Translations under genes and position numbers: made by a program
Notes under the pieces: model-generated
What the model saw: only the letters and a program-made list of their open reading frames with translations
Database searches by the model: none
What the model was told of the DNA's origin: nothing
Shown: positions 16,604 to 26,916 of the stretch, one piece after another
Numbering within the stretch: the first letter of the stretch is position 1
How the letters are laid out: every line of letters begins with the position of its first letter
Assembly (NCBI RefSeq): GCF_004216895.1
Contig: NZ_SGXE01000002.1
Coordinates: forward strand, 992,001-1,056,000
Length of the DNA stretch: 64,000 nt
Direction: 5' to 3'
Origin: Aquimarina brevivitae
Lineage (GTDB): Bacteria > Bacteroidota > Bacteroidia > Flavobacteriales > Flavobacteriaceae

Positions 16604-19600
16604 ATGCCGCACCATTCATTACAAAGCTTATTTTTAGACCAATCTAATGATCCTATTTGGATCGTTGATCTGGATAATAAAGTTATCTATTCAAATGAAG
16701 CTTATAATGAATTATGCAAATTATTGACTGAGGACTCAATAGATAAAGATTCTCCGTTATTCATAACCGATTTTGATAACGAAAAATCTAAGAAATGGGA
16801 AAATTATTACCATAATGCCACTAAAGGAGAGCCTGTAACCACTAAAGAAGAGCTAATTCTTCCTCAAAACAAAGAAGCAAAACATTACAAGATTACCCTA
16901 ACCCCCATTTTTGATGAACACCAAAGAATTAAAGCTGTGGGCTGTAAAGCCCAGGATATCACAGCCACTATAGCTAACAAGTTAGAAATACTAAAGAATA
17001 AAGATGCTACTTTAGATGTATTTTGTACCGTGGATCAACATGGCAACTTTACTTATGCAAGTGCTGCTGCAAAAGAGCACTGGGGATATGCACCTGATGA
17101 ATTAATGGGTAAGCCCTATATGGATCTTGTCATTGCTGAAGATAAAGAAAAGACAAAAGCCATTGCACAGGATATTACAGATGGAAAGGAAGTCAAGTCT
17201 TTTATTAACCGTTATAGAAAACCTGATGGTAATATTGCCTTCAATTTATGGTCAGTGCGATGGGATGAAGAAACAAAACTAATGTATGGTGTGGCAAGAG
17301 ATGCCAAAGAACTTATTGAAAAAGAAGCGCGTATTGCAAAAAGCGAACAACGTTTCAAAGCATTAGTTCAAGAAGGATCAGATTTAATTGCCATTCTGGA
17401 TTTAGAAGGAAACTATAAATATGTTAGCCCTACAAGTACTTCTGTGCTAGGCATCTCATCAACGGAATTTATAGGAAGAAATGCATTCGAATTCATTCAT
17501 CCCGAAGACAAAGAACGGGTAAAGGATAAGTTGCAACGTATTACTAAAGAAAGCAGGGTTAGTATTGAGCCGTATCGATTTCAAAATAATGAGAAGGAAT
17601 ACCGATGGATCGAAACCATATTAACCAATATGACAGAGAACCCTGCGGTAATTGGTATTGTTGCTAACTCGAGGGATGTTACGGATAAAATCAATAAAGA
17701 ATATACAAGAAAACTACTAGAAAGTGTTATTACAAATACCCACGATGCAGTTATCATAACTGAGGCGGACCCACTAGCAAAACCAGGGCCTAAAATTATA
17801 TATGTTAATGAAGCCTTTACCAATATGACTGGATATATGGCAGAAGAGGCTATTGGTGCTACCCCAAGAATGCTACAAGGACCTAAAACGAGCCAGGAAG
17901 AAGTGTCAAAATTAAGCTTAGCGTTAAGAAATTACGAGCCTTACGAAGCAACCCTTATCAATTACAAAAAAAATGGAGAAGAATTCTGGGTTAACTTTAA
18001 TGTAACTCCGGTAGCAAATGAAATGGGGATTTATACACATTGGATTGCCATAGAAAGAGACGTGACAGAACAAAAAAATAAAGAGTTAGAAAATGAACTC
18101 ATCGCTAACATTGGGTTTCATTTAAACGTCAACGAAAACTATGAATACGCCGTACGTGAGATGTGTAAATCCCTATTCGAATTTGGTGATTTTGATTGGG
18201 TAGAATTATGGGCGACTGGCATAGATAAATCAAAACTACATTTAGTCAACTATTTTTTACCCGATAAAAAAGATGAACATTTCTATAAAACACATTCCAA
18301 TTTTAAGACCAGTAAAAAATCGGAAGGCCTACCTGGGCAGGTTTGGGAAAAGAAATCACAGTTATTATGGGATGATATCCGTAATTACACTGCATTTAAG
18401 AGAAAAAACACAGCTCTTGAAATTGGGTTAAAAACCGTTTTAGGAATTCCCCTTCTTCATAATAACACTATACTTGGTGTTTTAATTATAGGAACCAAAA
18501 AAAAGGCCAAATACCTTAAAAAGTATTCTAGAGTTTTTGAACGATTAGAACAATTTATCGGAGCTGAGCTTAAGGGTAAAATGCTTGAAAATGATTTGAG
18601 TCATTTATTTGATGCCGTCCCGGACATCCTTGGTGTTATTAATGTGGAAAAGAGTTTTTTGACGATTAATCAAGCAGGGTGCAAACTATTAGGGTATAAC
18701 GAAAAGGAGATTCTTGGGCAGTCTTTTGAGGTTTTTATGCATCCCGAGGAAGATAAAAATTTGGTTTCAAAAGTAATAGGACAATTAACTGCCGAGCATA
18801 ACACGTTTTCTTTTGAAGTACGTTTTCTAAAAAAAAGTGGTGAATTACTCTGGTTAAGCTGGTACGGCAAAGCCAATATCAATGAAGGACTCATTTATTG
18901 CTCAGCAAAGGATATTACTGAAAAGAAAAAATTAAGGAAACTTAAAGCACAGGCTAATATCCTGGCAAAAGTAGGAAGCTGGGAATTTAATCTCATTGAA
19001 AATGATCTTTATTGGTCAGAAGAGGTACACCACTTGCACGAAACGGATCCCGATACATTCACCCCTAATGTAGAAAAAGCATTGAGTTTCTATAAAGAAG
19101 AACACAAACCCTTTGTAGGAGAATTATTTGATAAGGCAATTAACGAAGGAATTACGTTAGACTATACAGCAGCCATAATATCAAGAGGTAATAAAGAAAA
19201 ATGGATTAGAGTATTAGGAAGTCCTGAGTACGTGGAGGATAAATGTGTGCGTTATATTGGTAGCTTTCAAGATATCACAGAACATAAAGAAATAGAATTT
19301 AGATTACAAAATTTATCAGATAATCTACCTGGTGTTGTTTTTCAATACCACATATTTCCTGATCAGTCATATGAAATAACGATTATATCCAAAGGAGCTG
19401 AAGAGATATGGGGTTTTACAGAAGAAGAAGTTTTAGAGAACAGTCAGTTGGTTTGGGATCAAATTGAAGCTGCTGGCGATATTCAGGCTGTTCAAAAAAG
19501 TATAGCTGAGTCCATACGTACTAAATCAAAATGGTCTGCAGAGTGGAAATATGTTAAGCCCAATGGTGAAATAAAAACACATGCTGGATTTGGTTCTCCA

Positions 19601-21517
19601 ACCTTTTTGGCTGACCGAACAGTCATATTTAATTCCGTAGTTTTTGATATCACCGAAGAAGCAAAAAATAAAGAACTGCTAGAACAGGTTTCCAACCTAG
19701 CAAAAATTAGTAGTTGGGAGTATGATGTGACCGAAGGTAAGGTCATATTATCCAATATGGTGTACGAAATTTTAGAAACCAATGAAGAAGAGTTTACACC
19801 CGATTTTGAAGACTCTATCTCCTTCTACCGTAAAGATTTTCAAGATATGGTTCGGGCAAATTTAGAGCATTGTATGCACCATGGTGAATCTATAAATTAT
19901 GATGCAATTATTACTACGCCAAAGAAAAACGAAAAATGGATTCGTGTAGTAGCTAATGCAGAAATGCACGATGGTAAATGCACCAGAGTTTACGGGAGTA
20001 TTCAAGATATTACCGAACAAAAGGAAGCAGAGCAAGAGAAACACCGACTGCAAACTACACTTGAAAACAGTTTAAATGAAATATACATTTTCGACTCCGA
20101 AACCTTAAAGTTTAGCTATGTTAATAAAGGGGCGCTATATAATCTGGGGTATTCCCTAAATGAAATTAGAAATTTGACCCCTTTAGATTTAAAACCAGAA
20201 TATTCTAGTTCTAGTTTTCAAGAATTGGTAGCACCATTACGAAAAAAAGAAAAGCAACGGGTAATATTTTTTACCCATCACAAACGAAAAGATGGAAGTC
20301 TTTATCCAGTTGAGGTACATCTGCAACTAACCTCGGATGGTAGTAATACCAAATTTATTGCTATAATTTTAGATATCACAGAGCGCAAAAAAGCAGAAGA
20401 AAACATCCTTAAAGCTAACGAGCGTTTTGAAAAAGTGACCGAAGCCACCCAGGATGTTATTTGGGATTGGGATATCATTAATGACAGCTATTATCGTTCT
20501 AATGCGATTAAGAACTTTTTTGGTGAGGAAGCAGAAGAATCTATGAGTAAGAGAGATTTCTGGAAAGATAGGTTTCACCCTGATGATTTAAATGATGTAC
20601 AAAACAGCTTAGATGATGCGCTATCTGATCCTGATCGTGTCCGTTGGGAATCTAGCTATAGAATTTATAATGATCACGGAAAAATTATACATGTAACCGA
20701 TAGAGGGTTAATCATAAGAAATAAGAAAGGTAAAGCGATACGAATGATTGGAGCAATGTCTAATGTTACTGCCCAAAAAGACTATGAATTAAAATTAAGA
20801 AAACTCAATAAAAAGCTGCAAAAACACACCAAAGAACTAGAACGATCCAACCAGGAGCTAGAGCAATTTGCTTTTGTGACGTCGCATGACCTACAAGAAC
20901 CATTAAGAATGGTCACCAGCTTTATGGATCAGTTGAAAAGAAAGTATGAAGATCAATTGGATGACAAAGCATTGCAATATATCCATTTCGCAAGAGATGG
21001 TGCTAAACGTATGAAACAAATCATATTAGACCTTTTGGATTATTCGAGAGCATCAAAACCAACGGAGTCCGAAGAAAAAATAGATGTGAATGGATTAGTC
21101 TCAGAGTTTAAACAATTGAGACGGAAAATTATTGCAGAAAAATCTGTATCAATTATTGGAGAGAATTTACCTGTAATCTTTTCATATAAAGCTGTTATAA
21201 CACAAATATTCCATTCGCTCTTGGATAATGCGATAAAATATTCCAAAGAAGGAGTTGATCCACGTATCGAAATAAGCGCGGAAGAAAGTAAAACAGAATG
21301 GACCTTTTCTATTAAGGATAATGGAATTGGTATTGATTCCGAGTTTTTTGACAAGATATTTGTGATATTTCAACGTTTACATAACAGAACTGAATACGAA
21401 GGTACTGGTATTGGACTTTCAATTACCAAAAGACATATAGAGTTTTTGGGAGGTAAAATTTGGGTAGCATCTCAACTTGAAGAAGGCAGTACCTTCTACT
21501 TTACAATTCCAAAATAA
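16604..21517 (+). CDS. Giant soluble multi-PAS sensor histidine kinase
   Basis: This 1637-residue protein has no signal peptide or membrane segment, so it is cytoplasmic. I count about ten PAS domains (roughly 10-125, 135-240, 250-365, 370-495, 665-780, 785-900, 905-1020, 1025-1140, 1145-1265, 1270-1395), many ending in DITE- or DVTE-type linkers. One GAF domain lies at about 500-660. A coiled linker, a HisKA domain (SHDLQEPLR, His1428) and a HATPase domain follow ([10 protein letters not shown]-box, DNGIGI and GTGIGLSI G-boxes). The sixth and eighth PAS domains are close copies. It should autophosphorylate and pass phosphate to the receivers encoded directly downstream. Confidence 0.93.
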   Translation: MPHHSLQSLFLDQSNDPIWIVDLDNKVIYSNEAYNELCKLLTEDSIDKDSPLFITDFDNEKSKKWENYYHNATKGEPVTTKEELILPQNKEAKHYKITLTPIFDEHQRIKAVGCKAQDITATIANKLEILKNKDATLDVFCTVDQHGNFTYASAAAKEHWGYAPDELMGKPYMDLVIAEDKEKTKAIAQDITDGKEVKSFINRYRKPDGNIAFNLWSVRWDEETKLMYGVARDAKELIEKEARIAKSEQRFKALVQEGSDLIAILDLEGNYKYVSPTSTSVLGISSTEFIGRNAFEFIHPEDKERVKDKLQRITKESRVSIEPYRFQNNEKEYRWIETILTNMTENPAVIGIVANSRDVTDKINKEYTRKLLESVITNTHDAVIITEADPLAKPGPKIIYVNEAFTNMTGYMAEEAIGATPRMLQGPKTSQEEVSKLSLALRNYEPYEATLINYKKNGEEFWVNFNVTPVANEMGIYTHWIAIERDVTEQKNKELENELIANIGFHLNVNENYEYAVREMCKSLFEFGDFDWVELWATGIDKSKLHLVNYFLPDKKDEHFYKTHSNFKTSKKSEGLPGQVWEKKSQLLWDDIRNYTAFKRKNTALEIGLKTVLGIPLLHNNTILGVLIIGTKKKAKYLKKYSRVFERLEQFIGAELKGKMLENDLSHLFDAVPDILGVINVEKSFLTINQAGCKLLGYNEKEILGQSFEVFMHPEEDKNLVSKVIGQLTAEHNTFSFEVRFLKKSGELLWLSWYGKANINEGLIYCSAKDITEKKKLRKLKAQANILAKVGSWEFNLIENDLYWSEEVHHLHETDPDTFTPNVEKALSFYKEEHKPFVGELFDKAINEGITLDYTAAIISRGNKEKWIRVLGSPEYVEDKCVRYIGSFQDITEHKEIEFRLQNLSDNLPGVVFQYHIFPDQSYEITIISKGAEEIWGFTEEEVLENSQLVWDQIEAAGDIQAVQKSIAESIRTKSKWSAEWKYVKPNGEIKTHAGFGSPTFLADRTVIFNSVVFDITEEAKNKELLEQVSNLAKISSWEYDVTEGKVILSNMVYEILETNEEEFTPDFEDSISFYRKDFQDMVRANLEHCMHHGESINYDAIITTPKKNEKWIRVVANAEMHDGKCTRVYGSIQDITEQKEAEQEKHRLQTTLENSLNEIYIFDSETLKFSYVNKGALYNLGYSLNEIRNLTPLDLKPEYSSSSFQELVAPLRKKEKQRVIFFTHHKRKDGSLYPVEVHLQLTSDGSNTKFIAIILDITERKKAEENILKANERFEKVTEATQDVIWDWDIINDSYYRSNAIKNFFGEEAEESMSKRDFWKDRFHPDDLNDVQNSLDDALSDPDRVRWESSYRIYNDHGKIIHVTDRGLIIRNKKGKAIRMIGAMSNVTAQKDYELKLRKLNKKLQKHTKELERSNQELEQFAFVTSHDLQEPLRMVTSFMDQLKRKYEDQLDDKALQYIHFARDGAKRMKQIILDLLDYSRASKPTESEEKIDVNGLVSEFKQLRRKIIAEKSVSIIGENLPVIFSYKAVITQIFHSLLDNAIKYSKEGVDPRIEISAEESKTEWTFSIKDNGIGIDSEFFDKIFVIFQRLHNRTEYEGTGIGLSITKRHIEFLGGKIWVASQLEEGSTFYFTIPK

Positions 21518-21534
21518 TTTAAAAATTTACACCA

Positions 21535-21966
21535 ATGGATTTTAAACCTGTACACATTCTCCTAGTCGAAGATAATGAGGGAGATATCATATTAACACTA
21601 GACGCTTTTGAAGAAACCAAAGTAAAAAATGATATCAGTGTGGTTAGAAATGGTAAAGAAGCTCTAGATTTTTTGCATAAAAAAGGAGATTACGAAGATG
21701 TCAGAAAACCTGATCTCATTCTGTTGGATATTAACCTACCTGTTTATAATGGACATGAAGTGCTTAAGAAGATTAAAACAGATGAAAAACTAAAAAAAAT
21801 CCCTGTGATTATTCTTACTACTTCTTCAAACCAGTCTGATATTGACAAAGCCTACGAAAATCACACCAACAGTTATGTAAAAAAACCACTGAATATGAAA
21901 GATTTTTTAGAAGCGATACTAAAAATAGAGGCTTTTTGGTTACAATTATCTAAATTAGCTGAATAG
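21535..21966 (+). CDS. Single-domain response regulator (Rcp1-like)
   Basis: This 143-residue protein is a lone receiver: acidic pair in VEDNEGD (Asp13 region), phosphoacceptor Asp65 in LILLDINLP, TTS in beta4 and Lys116 in YVKKPLN. The EDNEGD start and the insertion before the phosphoacceptor match Rcp1-type receivers that partner with PAS-rich soluble kinases. It has no output domain, so it passes phosphate on or acts by protein contact. It starts 17 bases after the giant kinase and is surely in its operon. Confidence 0.93.
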   Translation: MDFKPVHILLVEDNEGDIILTLDAFEETKVKNDISVVRNGKEALDFLHKKGDYEDVRKPDLILLDINLPVYNGHEVLKKIKTDEKLKKIPVIILTTSSNQSDIDKAYENHTNSYVKKPLNMKDFLEAILKIEAFWLQLSKLAE

Positions 21967-21984
21967 CCGTATAGCCCTAAACTT

Positions 21985-22614
21985 ATGAAAAAAGATTTAT
22001 CAATCTTGGTGATTGAAGATAATCCTGGAGACCTCGTACTGGTAGAAGATTATCTTATTGAAAAATTAAAAACCGTAAAAATTATAAAACACAAAGATTA
22101 TAAGTCTACTGTTAAATTTCTAGAATGTGAAAAAAGTATTTGCGATATCATTTTACTTGATCTTAATCTACCCGATATGAAGGGTATTGAATTGGTTGAA
22201 AATATGATGATTCAAAGCCCTCAAATTCCGATTATTATATTAACCGGGTATACAGATCTTCCCCTAGCTAAAAAAAGTTTAGAATTAGGAGTCTACGATT
22301 TTCTAATAAAAGACGAAATCAACCCTACCCTACTTCATAAAAGTATTGATTTTGCCATAAGCAGAAGTAATTATGTACGTCAAATTGAACAGCAAAATGA
22401 AAAACTGAAGAGTATTGCTTGGACACAATCTCACGTAGTTAGAGCTCCCTTAGCCAGAATCCTAGGCATTGTTGATATGATTGAAAATTTGGATAATGAT
22501 GCAAACGAATTAGCATTTTGGTTAGAACAATTAAAAGTATCCTCCAATGAAATGGATGAAATTGTTCGAGATATCGTTAAGAAAACCCAAACCATTAAAT
22601 TTAAAAAACAATAG
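21985..22614 (+). CDS. Receiver fused to a DHp-like helical domain without ATPase
   Basis: Residues 1-125 form a receiver (IEDNPGD, phosphoacceptor Asp59 in ILLDLNLPD, LTGYTD in beta4, Lys in FLIKDE). A helical linker follows, then a HisKA-like segment, SIAWTQSHVVRAPLARI, with His150 in the phosphoacceptor position, and a second helix (about 172-200). There is no HATPase domain after it. The protein could dimerise and act as a phosphotransfer intermediate between the receivers on either side. The final base of its stop codon is the first base of the next gene's GTG start, so translation is coupled. Confidence 0.88.
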   Translation: MKKDLSILVIEDNPGDLVLVEDYLIEKLKTVKIIKHKDYKSTVKFLECEKSICDIILLDLNLPDMKGIELVENMMIQSPQIPIIILTGYTDLPLAKKSLELGVYDFLIKDEINPTLLHKSIDFAISRSNYVRQIEQQNEKLKSIAWTQSHVVRAPLARILGIVDMIENLDNDANELAFWLEQLKVSSNEMDEIVRDIVKKTQTIKFKKQ

Positions 22615-22997
22615 TGCAGCAACACGTTTTTATCATAGATGATGACCCCATTTTTCGACTGATGAGTAAAAAGATGATCAGTAATTTAGCGGTCCCAAAG
22701 TTATCCATTATAGAATGTGAAGATGGACAAATTGGTATTGAGCAATTATCTAAATTAAGAGCCTCTAAAGACAACGTAGTTATCTTACTCGATATAAATA
22801 TGCCGATTCTGGATGGATGGAATTTTTTAGAAGAATTAGAAAAACAGCATCGCTTTGATCTCCAACAAGTAACAGTATGTATGGTGACCTCCTCTACTGA
22901 TGATAGTGATGTACATAAAGCAAAAAAATATAAATTGGTGAAAAAATTTGTACATAAACCACTGCATATAGATGATTTAAAATCTCTTTTAGGTTGA
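22614..22997 (+). CDS. Single-domain response regulator, GTG start
   Basis: This 127-residue lone receiver starts with GTG, overlapping the previous stop codon by one base. Key residues are the acidic cluster IIDDDP, phosphoacceptor Asp60 in ILLDINMP, TSS in beta4 and the Lys in FVHKPLH. It has no output domain. As last gene of the four-gene kinase operon it is a candidate end-point of the relay, or a second acceptor that drains phosphate from the kinase. Confidence 0.92.
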   Translation: MQQHVFIIDDDPIFRLMSKKMISNLAVPKLSIIECEDGQIGIEQLSKLRASKDNVVILLDINMPILDGWNFLEELEKQHRFDLQQVTVCMVTSSTDDSDVHKAKKYKLVKKFVHKPLHIDDLKSLLG

Positions 22998-23094
22998 ATT
23001 CGGCTATGCTAAACTACGCTAATACAATAAGCTTTTACGCTTTTATTTTACTACCCATATCAATCAATACAACCACTAAATTGATACGTTTACT

Positions 23095-23565
23095 ATGAAA
23101 AAGCATACCTATACTAGTACAATAGTGTGGACCGGAAATAAAGGTCAAGGTACCCAAGACTACAGATCGTATACTAGAAACCACGATATTATGATCGATG
23201 GTAAATATGATACGATTAAAGGCTCCTCTGATCCGGCATTCTTAGGAGATCCTACAAAATATAACCCAGAAGATCTTTTTTTATCCTCACTCTCCGCTTG
23301 TCATATGCTTTGGTACTTACATCTATGTGCTAGTAATCAAATCACCGTAATTGAGTATATAGATCAAGCTAGCGGTACGCTAGAGATGGCAAAAAACGGA
23401 AGTGGCCAATTTACCGAAGTCACTTTAAATCCATCTGTAACTATTGCTGATAAAAGCGATATTGAAAAAGCAAATGAATTGCATAAAGAGGCTAATAAAA
23501 TGTGTTTCATTGCCAATTCTTGTAATTTTATCATAAAACATAACCCAAAAACCGTGTCTGTCTAA
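23095..23565 (+). CDS. OsmC family peroxiredoxin-like protein
   Basis: This 156-residue protein matches the OsmC/Ohr fold: an N-terminal strand set, NPEDLFLSSLSACHML with the first Cys (Cys69), and MCFIANSC near the C-terminus with Cys137 and Cys143. The 68-residue spacing to Cys137 matches the catalytic pair of the family. It probably reduces organic hydroperoxides in the cytoplasm using a thiol pair. It stands alone, 98 bp after the phosphorelay operon, with no clear promoter consensus. Confidence 0.88.
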   Translation: MKKHTYTSTIVWTGNKGQGTQDYRSYTRNHDIMIDGKYDTIKGSSDPAFLGDPTKYNPEDLFLSSLSACHMLWYLHLCASNQITVIEYIDQASGTLEMAKNGSGQFTEVTLNPSVTIADKSDIEKANELHKEANKMCFIANSCNFIIKHNPKTVSV

Positions 23566-23718
23566 CGGTATTACTAAACCAGAACATGGTAGAGAACAAG
23601 TACCTTTAAACAACATCATAACAAAAGAATTTGCCCCCTGATTGCTAACTTTTCTTATTAATTTTACATAAGCGATTAAACTTATGGTCATTTGTAAAGT
23701 CAAAAGGTAAATGCACTT

Positions 23719-25092
23719 ATGATGAAAAAGCTGACTTCCTTTGTCTTTATAGTTTTATTGGCGATTGCCAGTTGTACAAATGAAGAAAACCTTTCCCTAA
23801 CTGCTAATCCGGAACCGATGCAAAACCGATCCGCTTTTGGAATTGATGGGTTGAATCGTAATTATTTATCAGATATCGCCCTTTTGGCTGATGGTATCTC
23901 TGGCATCAATGGTATCAGTTGGGATGACATTGAGCCTAATCCTCCACAAAACGGTGTGCATGATTATCGGCTAACTAGCGAAATGATTGAATTAAATAGC
24001 GCTCTACAAAGTAATAGCCGTAAGCTTCAGCTCAATTTTCGTTTATCCTCAAATTGGGCTATCCAAAGAGACCCTAATCAACCAGTGACCAATCCCGAAG
24101 ACGGGTCCAGAGAAGGTGGTATATTAGGAGTTAATCCTACTCACGAAAATGACCTGGTAGCTGTTATTGAACACATCTTAAGCAATTTAAATATAGAAGT
24201 ACTACAAATCGGCTCCGAAGCTGAAAATGAATGGCTTGATGCAAGTGCTTATGTGCATGCACTAGCAATAATATACCAAACCGCTAAACGCATCCAACCT
24301 GATATTACTATAATGATCTTTGGATTTAATCCTGCCAATTATTTTACCCACCCAGATCGTTTTAACACCCAACTCATTACCAACAAACTTAATTTTGTAA
24401 CCAAGGTTTTAGAACTTGGGGCTCCTTATTTTGATGTGTTTTCATTTCACGCCTCGAGAGAGTTAGAAGCCATAGAACCAACGGTGACCTGGATTAAGGA
24501 GCAAATGCAATCCTATGGCTACACCAAACCTGTGTGGGTGGATGATATGTACTCTGCTCCCTGGTTAGATCCTGTGTATGGATCACAAAACGACAGAGAA
24601 CTATATAACCAATTGATAAGCGAAGAACCCCAAGCCATAGCAATGTTCGATAGTCTTCAAGCAGGTTATATGATTAAAAAATTAACAGTTGGTTTTGCCT
24701 GCGGAATCGAGAAAATATTTGTGTCCACTGATGTAGATTTTGAGGCCTATTATATTCCTAACTGGCGTTATGTTGGCTTATTAAAAAGTAGTGGCCAACG
24801 AAAACCAGCCTATTATAACCTTAAACTACTCATAGACAAGACTAGTGGTTTTGAGCGGGTTAATTCTATAGGAAATGGTTTATTTGAATTTAAATTTTTC
24901 AACAACAATTCCATTTATGTCTATTGGAGTGAGGGTAATAGCACTGATGTTTTAACTGCTCTACAAGCTAATTCCTATACCATTCATCAATTCGCCTATC
25001 ATATAAATGAAGCACCTAATTCTTCTGTAGTAACCTCATTGGAAAATATAAATTTTGACTCAAATCCAGTACTTATTGAACTTAATGAGTAA
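23719..25092 (+). CDS. TIM-barrel glycoside-hydrolase-like lipoprotein
   Basis: This 457-residue lipoprotein (Cys19, IASC) has a body that reads like a clan GH-A (beta/alpha)8 barrel. GINGISWDDIEPNP resembles the early strands of glycosidases, LQIGSEAENEW looks like the strand-4 acid/base region, and FSFHASREL follows. KPVWVDDMYSAPW stands where strand 7 normally carries the nucleophile Glu; here it is Asp-Asp. A small beta domain ends the chain (about 370-457). It may act on polysaccharide at the cell surface or only bind it. No SusC/SusD pair is nearby. Start choice between two adjacent ATGs is open. Confidence 0.6.
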   Translation: MMKKLTSFVFIVLLAIASCTNEENLSLTANPEPMQNRSAFGIDGLNRNYLSDIALLADGISGINGISWDDIEPNPPQNGVHDYRLTSEMIELNSALQSNSRKLQLNFRLSSNWAIQRDPNQPVTNPEDGSREGGILGVNPTHENDLVAVIEHILSNLNIEVLQIGSEAENEWLDASAYVHALAIIYQTAKRIQPDITIMIFGFNPANYFTHPDRFNTQLITNKLNFVTKVLELGAPYFDVFSFHASRELEAIEPTVTWIKEQMQSYGYTKPVWVDDMYSAPWLDPVYGSQNDRELYNQLISEEPQAIAMFDSLQAGYMIKKLTVGFACGIEKIFVSTDVDFEAYYIPNWRYVGLLKSSGQRKPAYYNLKLLIDKTSGFERVNSIGNGLFEFKFFNNNSIYVYWSEGNSTDVLTALQANSYTIHQFAYHINEAPNSSVVTSLENINFDSNPVLIELNE

Positions 25093-25158
25093 ATCTGTTT
25101 TATATCGAAACCTATCTTCAAACTAATTTAATTATATTCAACCCAATTCTGGGACACA

Positions 25159-25563
25159 ATGAAATTTACAAAAGTTCTTGCCAAAACAAATCGGTATGCT
25201 CTATACACTGCTTATGAAGATGTCTTTTTTTATGATGAACTCCACAAAATTGAAATTTGGAGAAGGACTATGTTTGGTGAAGCAGCTTGTGGGTTCATTT
25301 CGGCCTCAACTGATTGGGCAATAGTTGGTGGTGAGTACCTTTTATTATGGAAAAATAATCAGCTTAAAGAATTCAATAAACCTGAACTTTGCTGGTGCCA
25401 TTGCATTAGACAAACAGATACTAACGAAGTAGAACTATTGATAGATCCCTGGAGTAAACACGCAGCTATCTGGAAATTTAATAGTGCAGCAGAAACTTTT
25501 GAAAAGCTTAGAGATTTTAAAAAATACCTCAATAAACCTTATACAGATACTGTTGTTTGGTAA
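25159..25563 (+). CDS. Small Trp-rich protein, unknown
   Basis: This 134-residue protein lacks a signal peptide. It has alternating hydrophobic and polar residues with many Trp and Tyr (KIEIWRRTMFGEAACGF, TDWAIVGGEYLLLW, DPWSKHAAIWKF), suggesting an all-beta, propeller-blade-like fold. A CWCHC cluster sits near residue 79. No family is recognised. It lies 66 bp after the glycosidase-like gene, and the following lipoprotein's signal begins about 75 bp after its stop. Confidence 0.55.
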   Translation: MKFTKVLAKTNRYALYTAYEDVFFYDELHKIEIWRRTMFGEAACGFISASTDWAIVGGEYLLLWKNNQLKEFNKPELCWCHCIRQTDTNEVELLIDPWSKHAAIWKFNSAAETFEKLRDFKKYLNKPYTDTVVW

Positions 25564-25638
25564 AATTTGTTACTTATATTTACGATCGAATACGAAAAAT
25601 CAATTCATTTCTCTACTAAAATAATATCTGAATCATAT

Positions 25639-26859
25639 ATGAAAACTATTTTCTATTTTTCTATGGCCGCTATTTTATTAAGCTCATGTCAAAAAGATAA
25701 AAAAGATGTAGCTCCAACTCCAATTGACTTTACATTAGAGTATAAATTTACATCAGAGATAGAACAATGGGTAAAACAAGATACAACTCCTTGGAAATAT
25801 CAAATGAGTGCAGTTGATTATGCTACTAAAGGAGATTATAAACACGCATTGGAGCAATGGGATTCTGCTATGGGTAGTCGCAATATAAACTATACACCCG
25901 AGCGTATCGATTCCATACGCAATCAATATAAACAGGTTAATGCAAAGGATTATATACTTAAACGAGCAAAAGATGAACAGATTATTATAATCAACGAAGC
26001 GCATCACAGCTCATTTCATCGATTTTTCACCAAATCACTATTGCAAGATTTGTATGATCTAGGCTATAAAAATTTTGGTTTAGAGGGACTGGTCAATGGC
26101 ACTACTAAAGATACTTTATTAAATAAACGAAACTATCCTCTTCAATCCTCAGGGTTTTATATGAAAGAGCCCCAATACGGAAACTTAGTCAGAGAAGCAC
26201 TTTCAATTGGGTATACCCTTTTTCCTTATGAGCAAACATCGGATGTTAATAATGCTGAACGTGAAATAGAGCAAGCTAGATACATCGAAAAATTTATCGA
26301 AGCACATCCTGGAGAAAAAATCTTGATCTACTGTGGTTACGACCACGCTTATGAAGGCCCGCATAGCTATTGGGGTAAAGCTATGGCTGGTCGTCTTAAG
26401 GAGTATACTGATATAGATCCCTTTACCATTAATCAAACTAACTATATGGAAAAAGGAAATCCTGATTTTAACCATCCCTTTGCAAAAGCTATCGATATCA
26501 AAGAGTCCGTAGTGCTATTAGATAAGGATGGCCAACCACTTGGAGCACAGAGCGAACAAGCTTATACCGATATTATCCTTTTTCATCCCAACACCAGTTA
26601 CACAAATAATAGAGCAGACTGGTTATTTACGAATAACAACACTAAGCATTCAGTTACATTAAAGGATTTTGAAAAAATGCTGCCTGTATTTATTCTAGCT
26701 TTTAAAGAAGGTGAAGATATCCATCAGGCAGTACCAGTAGATATAACTGAAGTGTATAACCCTAACGAAGCTGCCCTTTTAGCATTACCGAAAGGCAGGT
26801 ATAACATCGTTGTTACCAATAAAAATAAGGCTTTTGTTTTTACAGAAGAAGTAAAATAG
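25639..26859 (+). CDS. EreA/ChaN-like fold lipoprotein
   Basis: I choose the ATG at 25639 instead of the TTG at 25567 because it gives a clean lipoprotein signal with Cys17 (LLSSC). The mature 389 residues contain IIIINEAHHSSFHR, YKNFGLEGL and ILIYCGYDHA, in the order seen in the erythromycin-esterase / ChaN / TIKI superfamily (Glu-Ala-His-His near the start, His after a later strand). These are metal-binding or hydrolytic proteins; the activity here is unknown. It is probably anchored in the cell envelope. Confidence 0.7.
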   Translation: MKTIFYFSMAAILLSSCQKDKKDVAPTPIDFTLEYKFTSEIEQWVKQDTTPWKYQMSAVDYATKGDYKHALEQWDSAMGSRNINYTPERIDSIRNQYKQVNAKDYILKRAKDEQIIIINEAHHSSFHRFFTKSLLQDLYDLGYKNFGLEGLVNGTTKDTLLNKRNYPLQSSGFYMKEPQYGNLVREALSIGYTLFPYEQTSDVNNAEREIEQARYIEKFIEAHPGEKILIYCGYDHAYEGPHSYWGKAMAGRLKEYTDIDPFTINQTNYMEKGNPDFNHPFAKAIDIKESVVLLDKDGQPLGAQSEQAYTDIILFHPNTSYTNNRADWLFTNNNTKHSVTLKDFEKMLPVFILAFKEGEDIHQAVPVDITEVYNPNEAALLALPKGRYNIVVTNKNKAFVFTEEVK

Positions 26860-26916
26860 CGCCTTACATTTCATTTTGTTAAACTTGGATTAAACCTCTT
26901 ATTATATTGAAATGCA

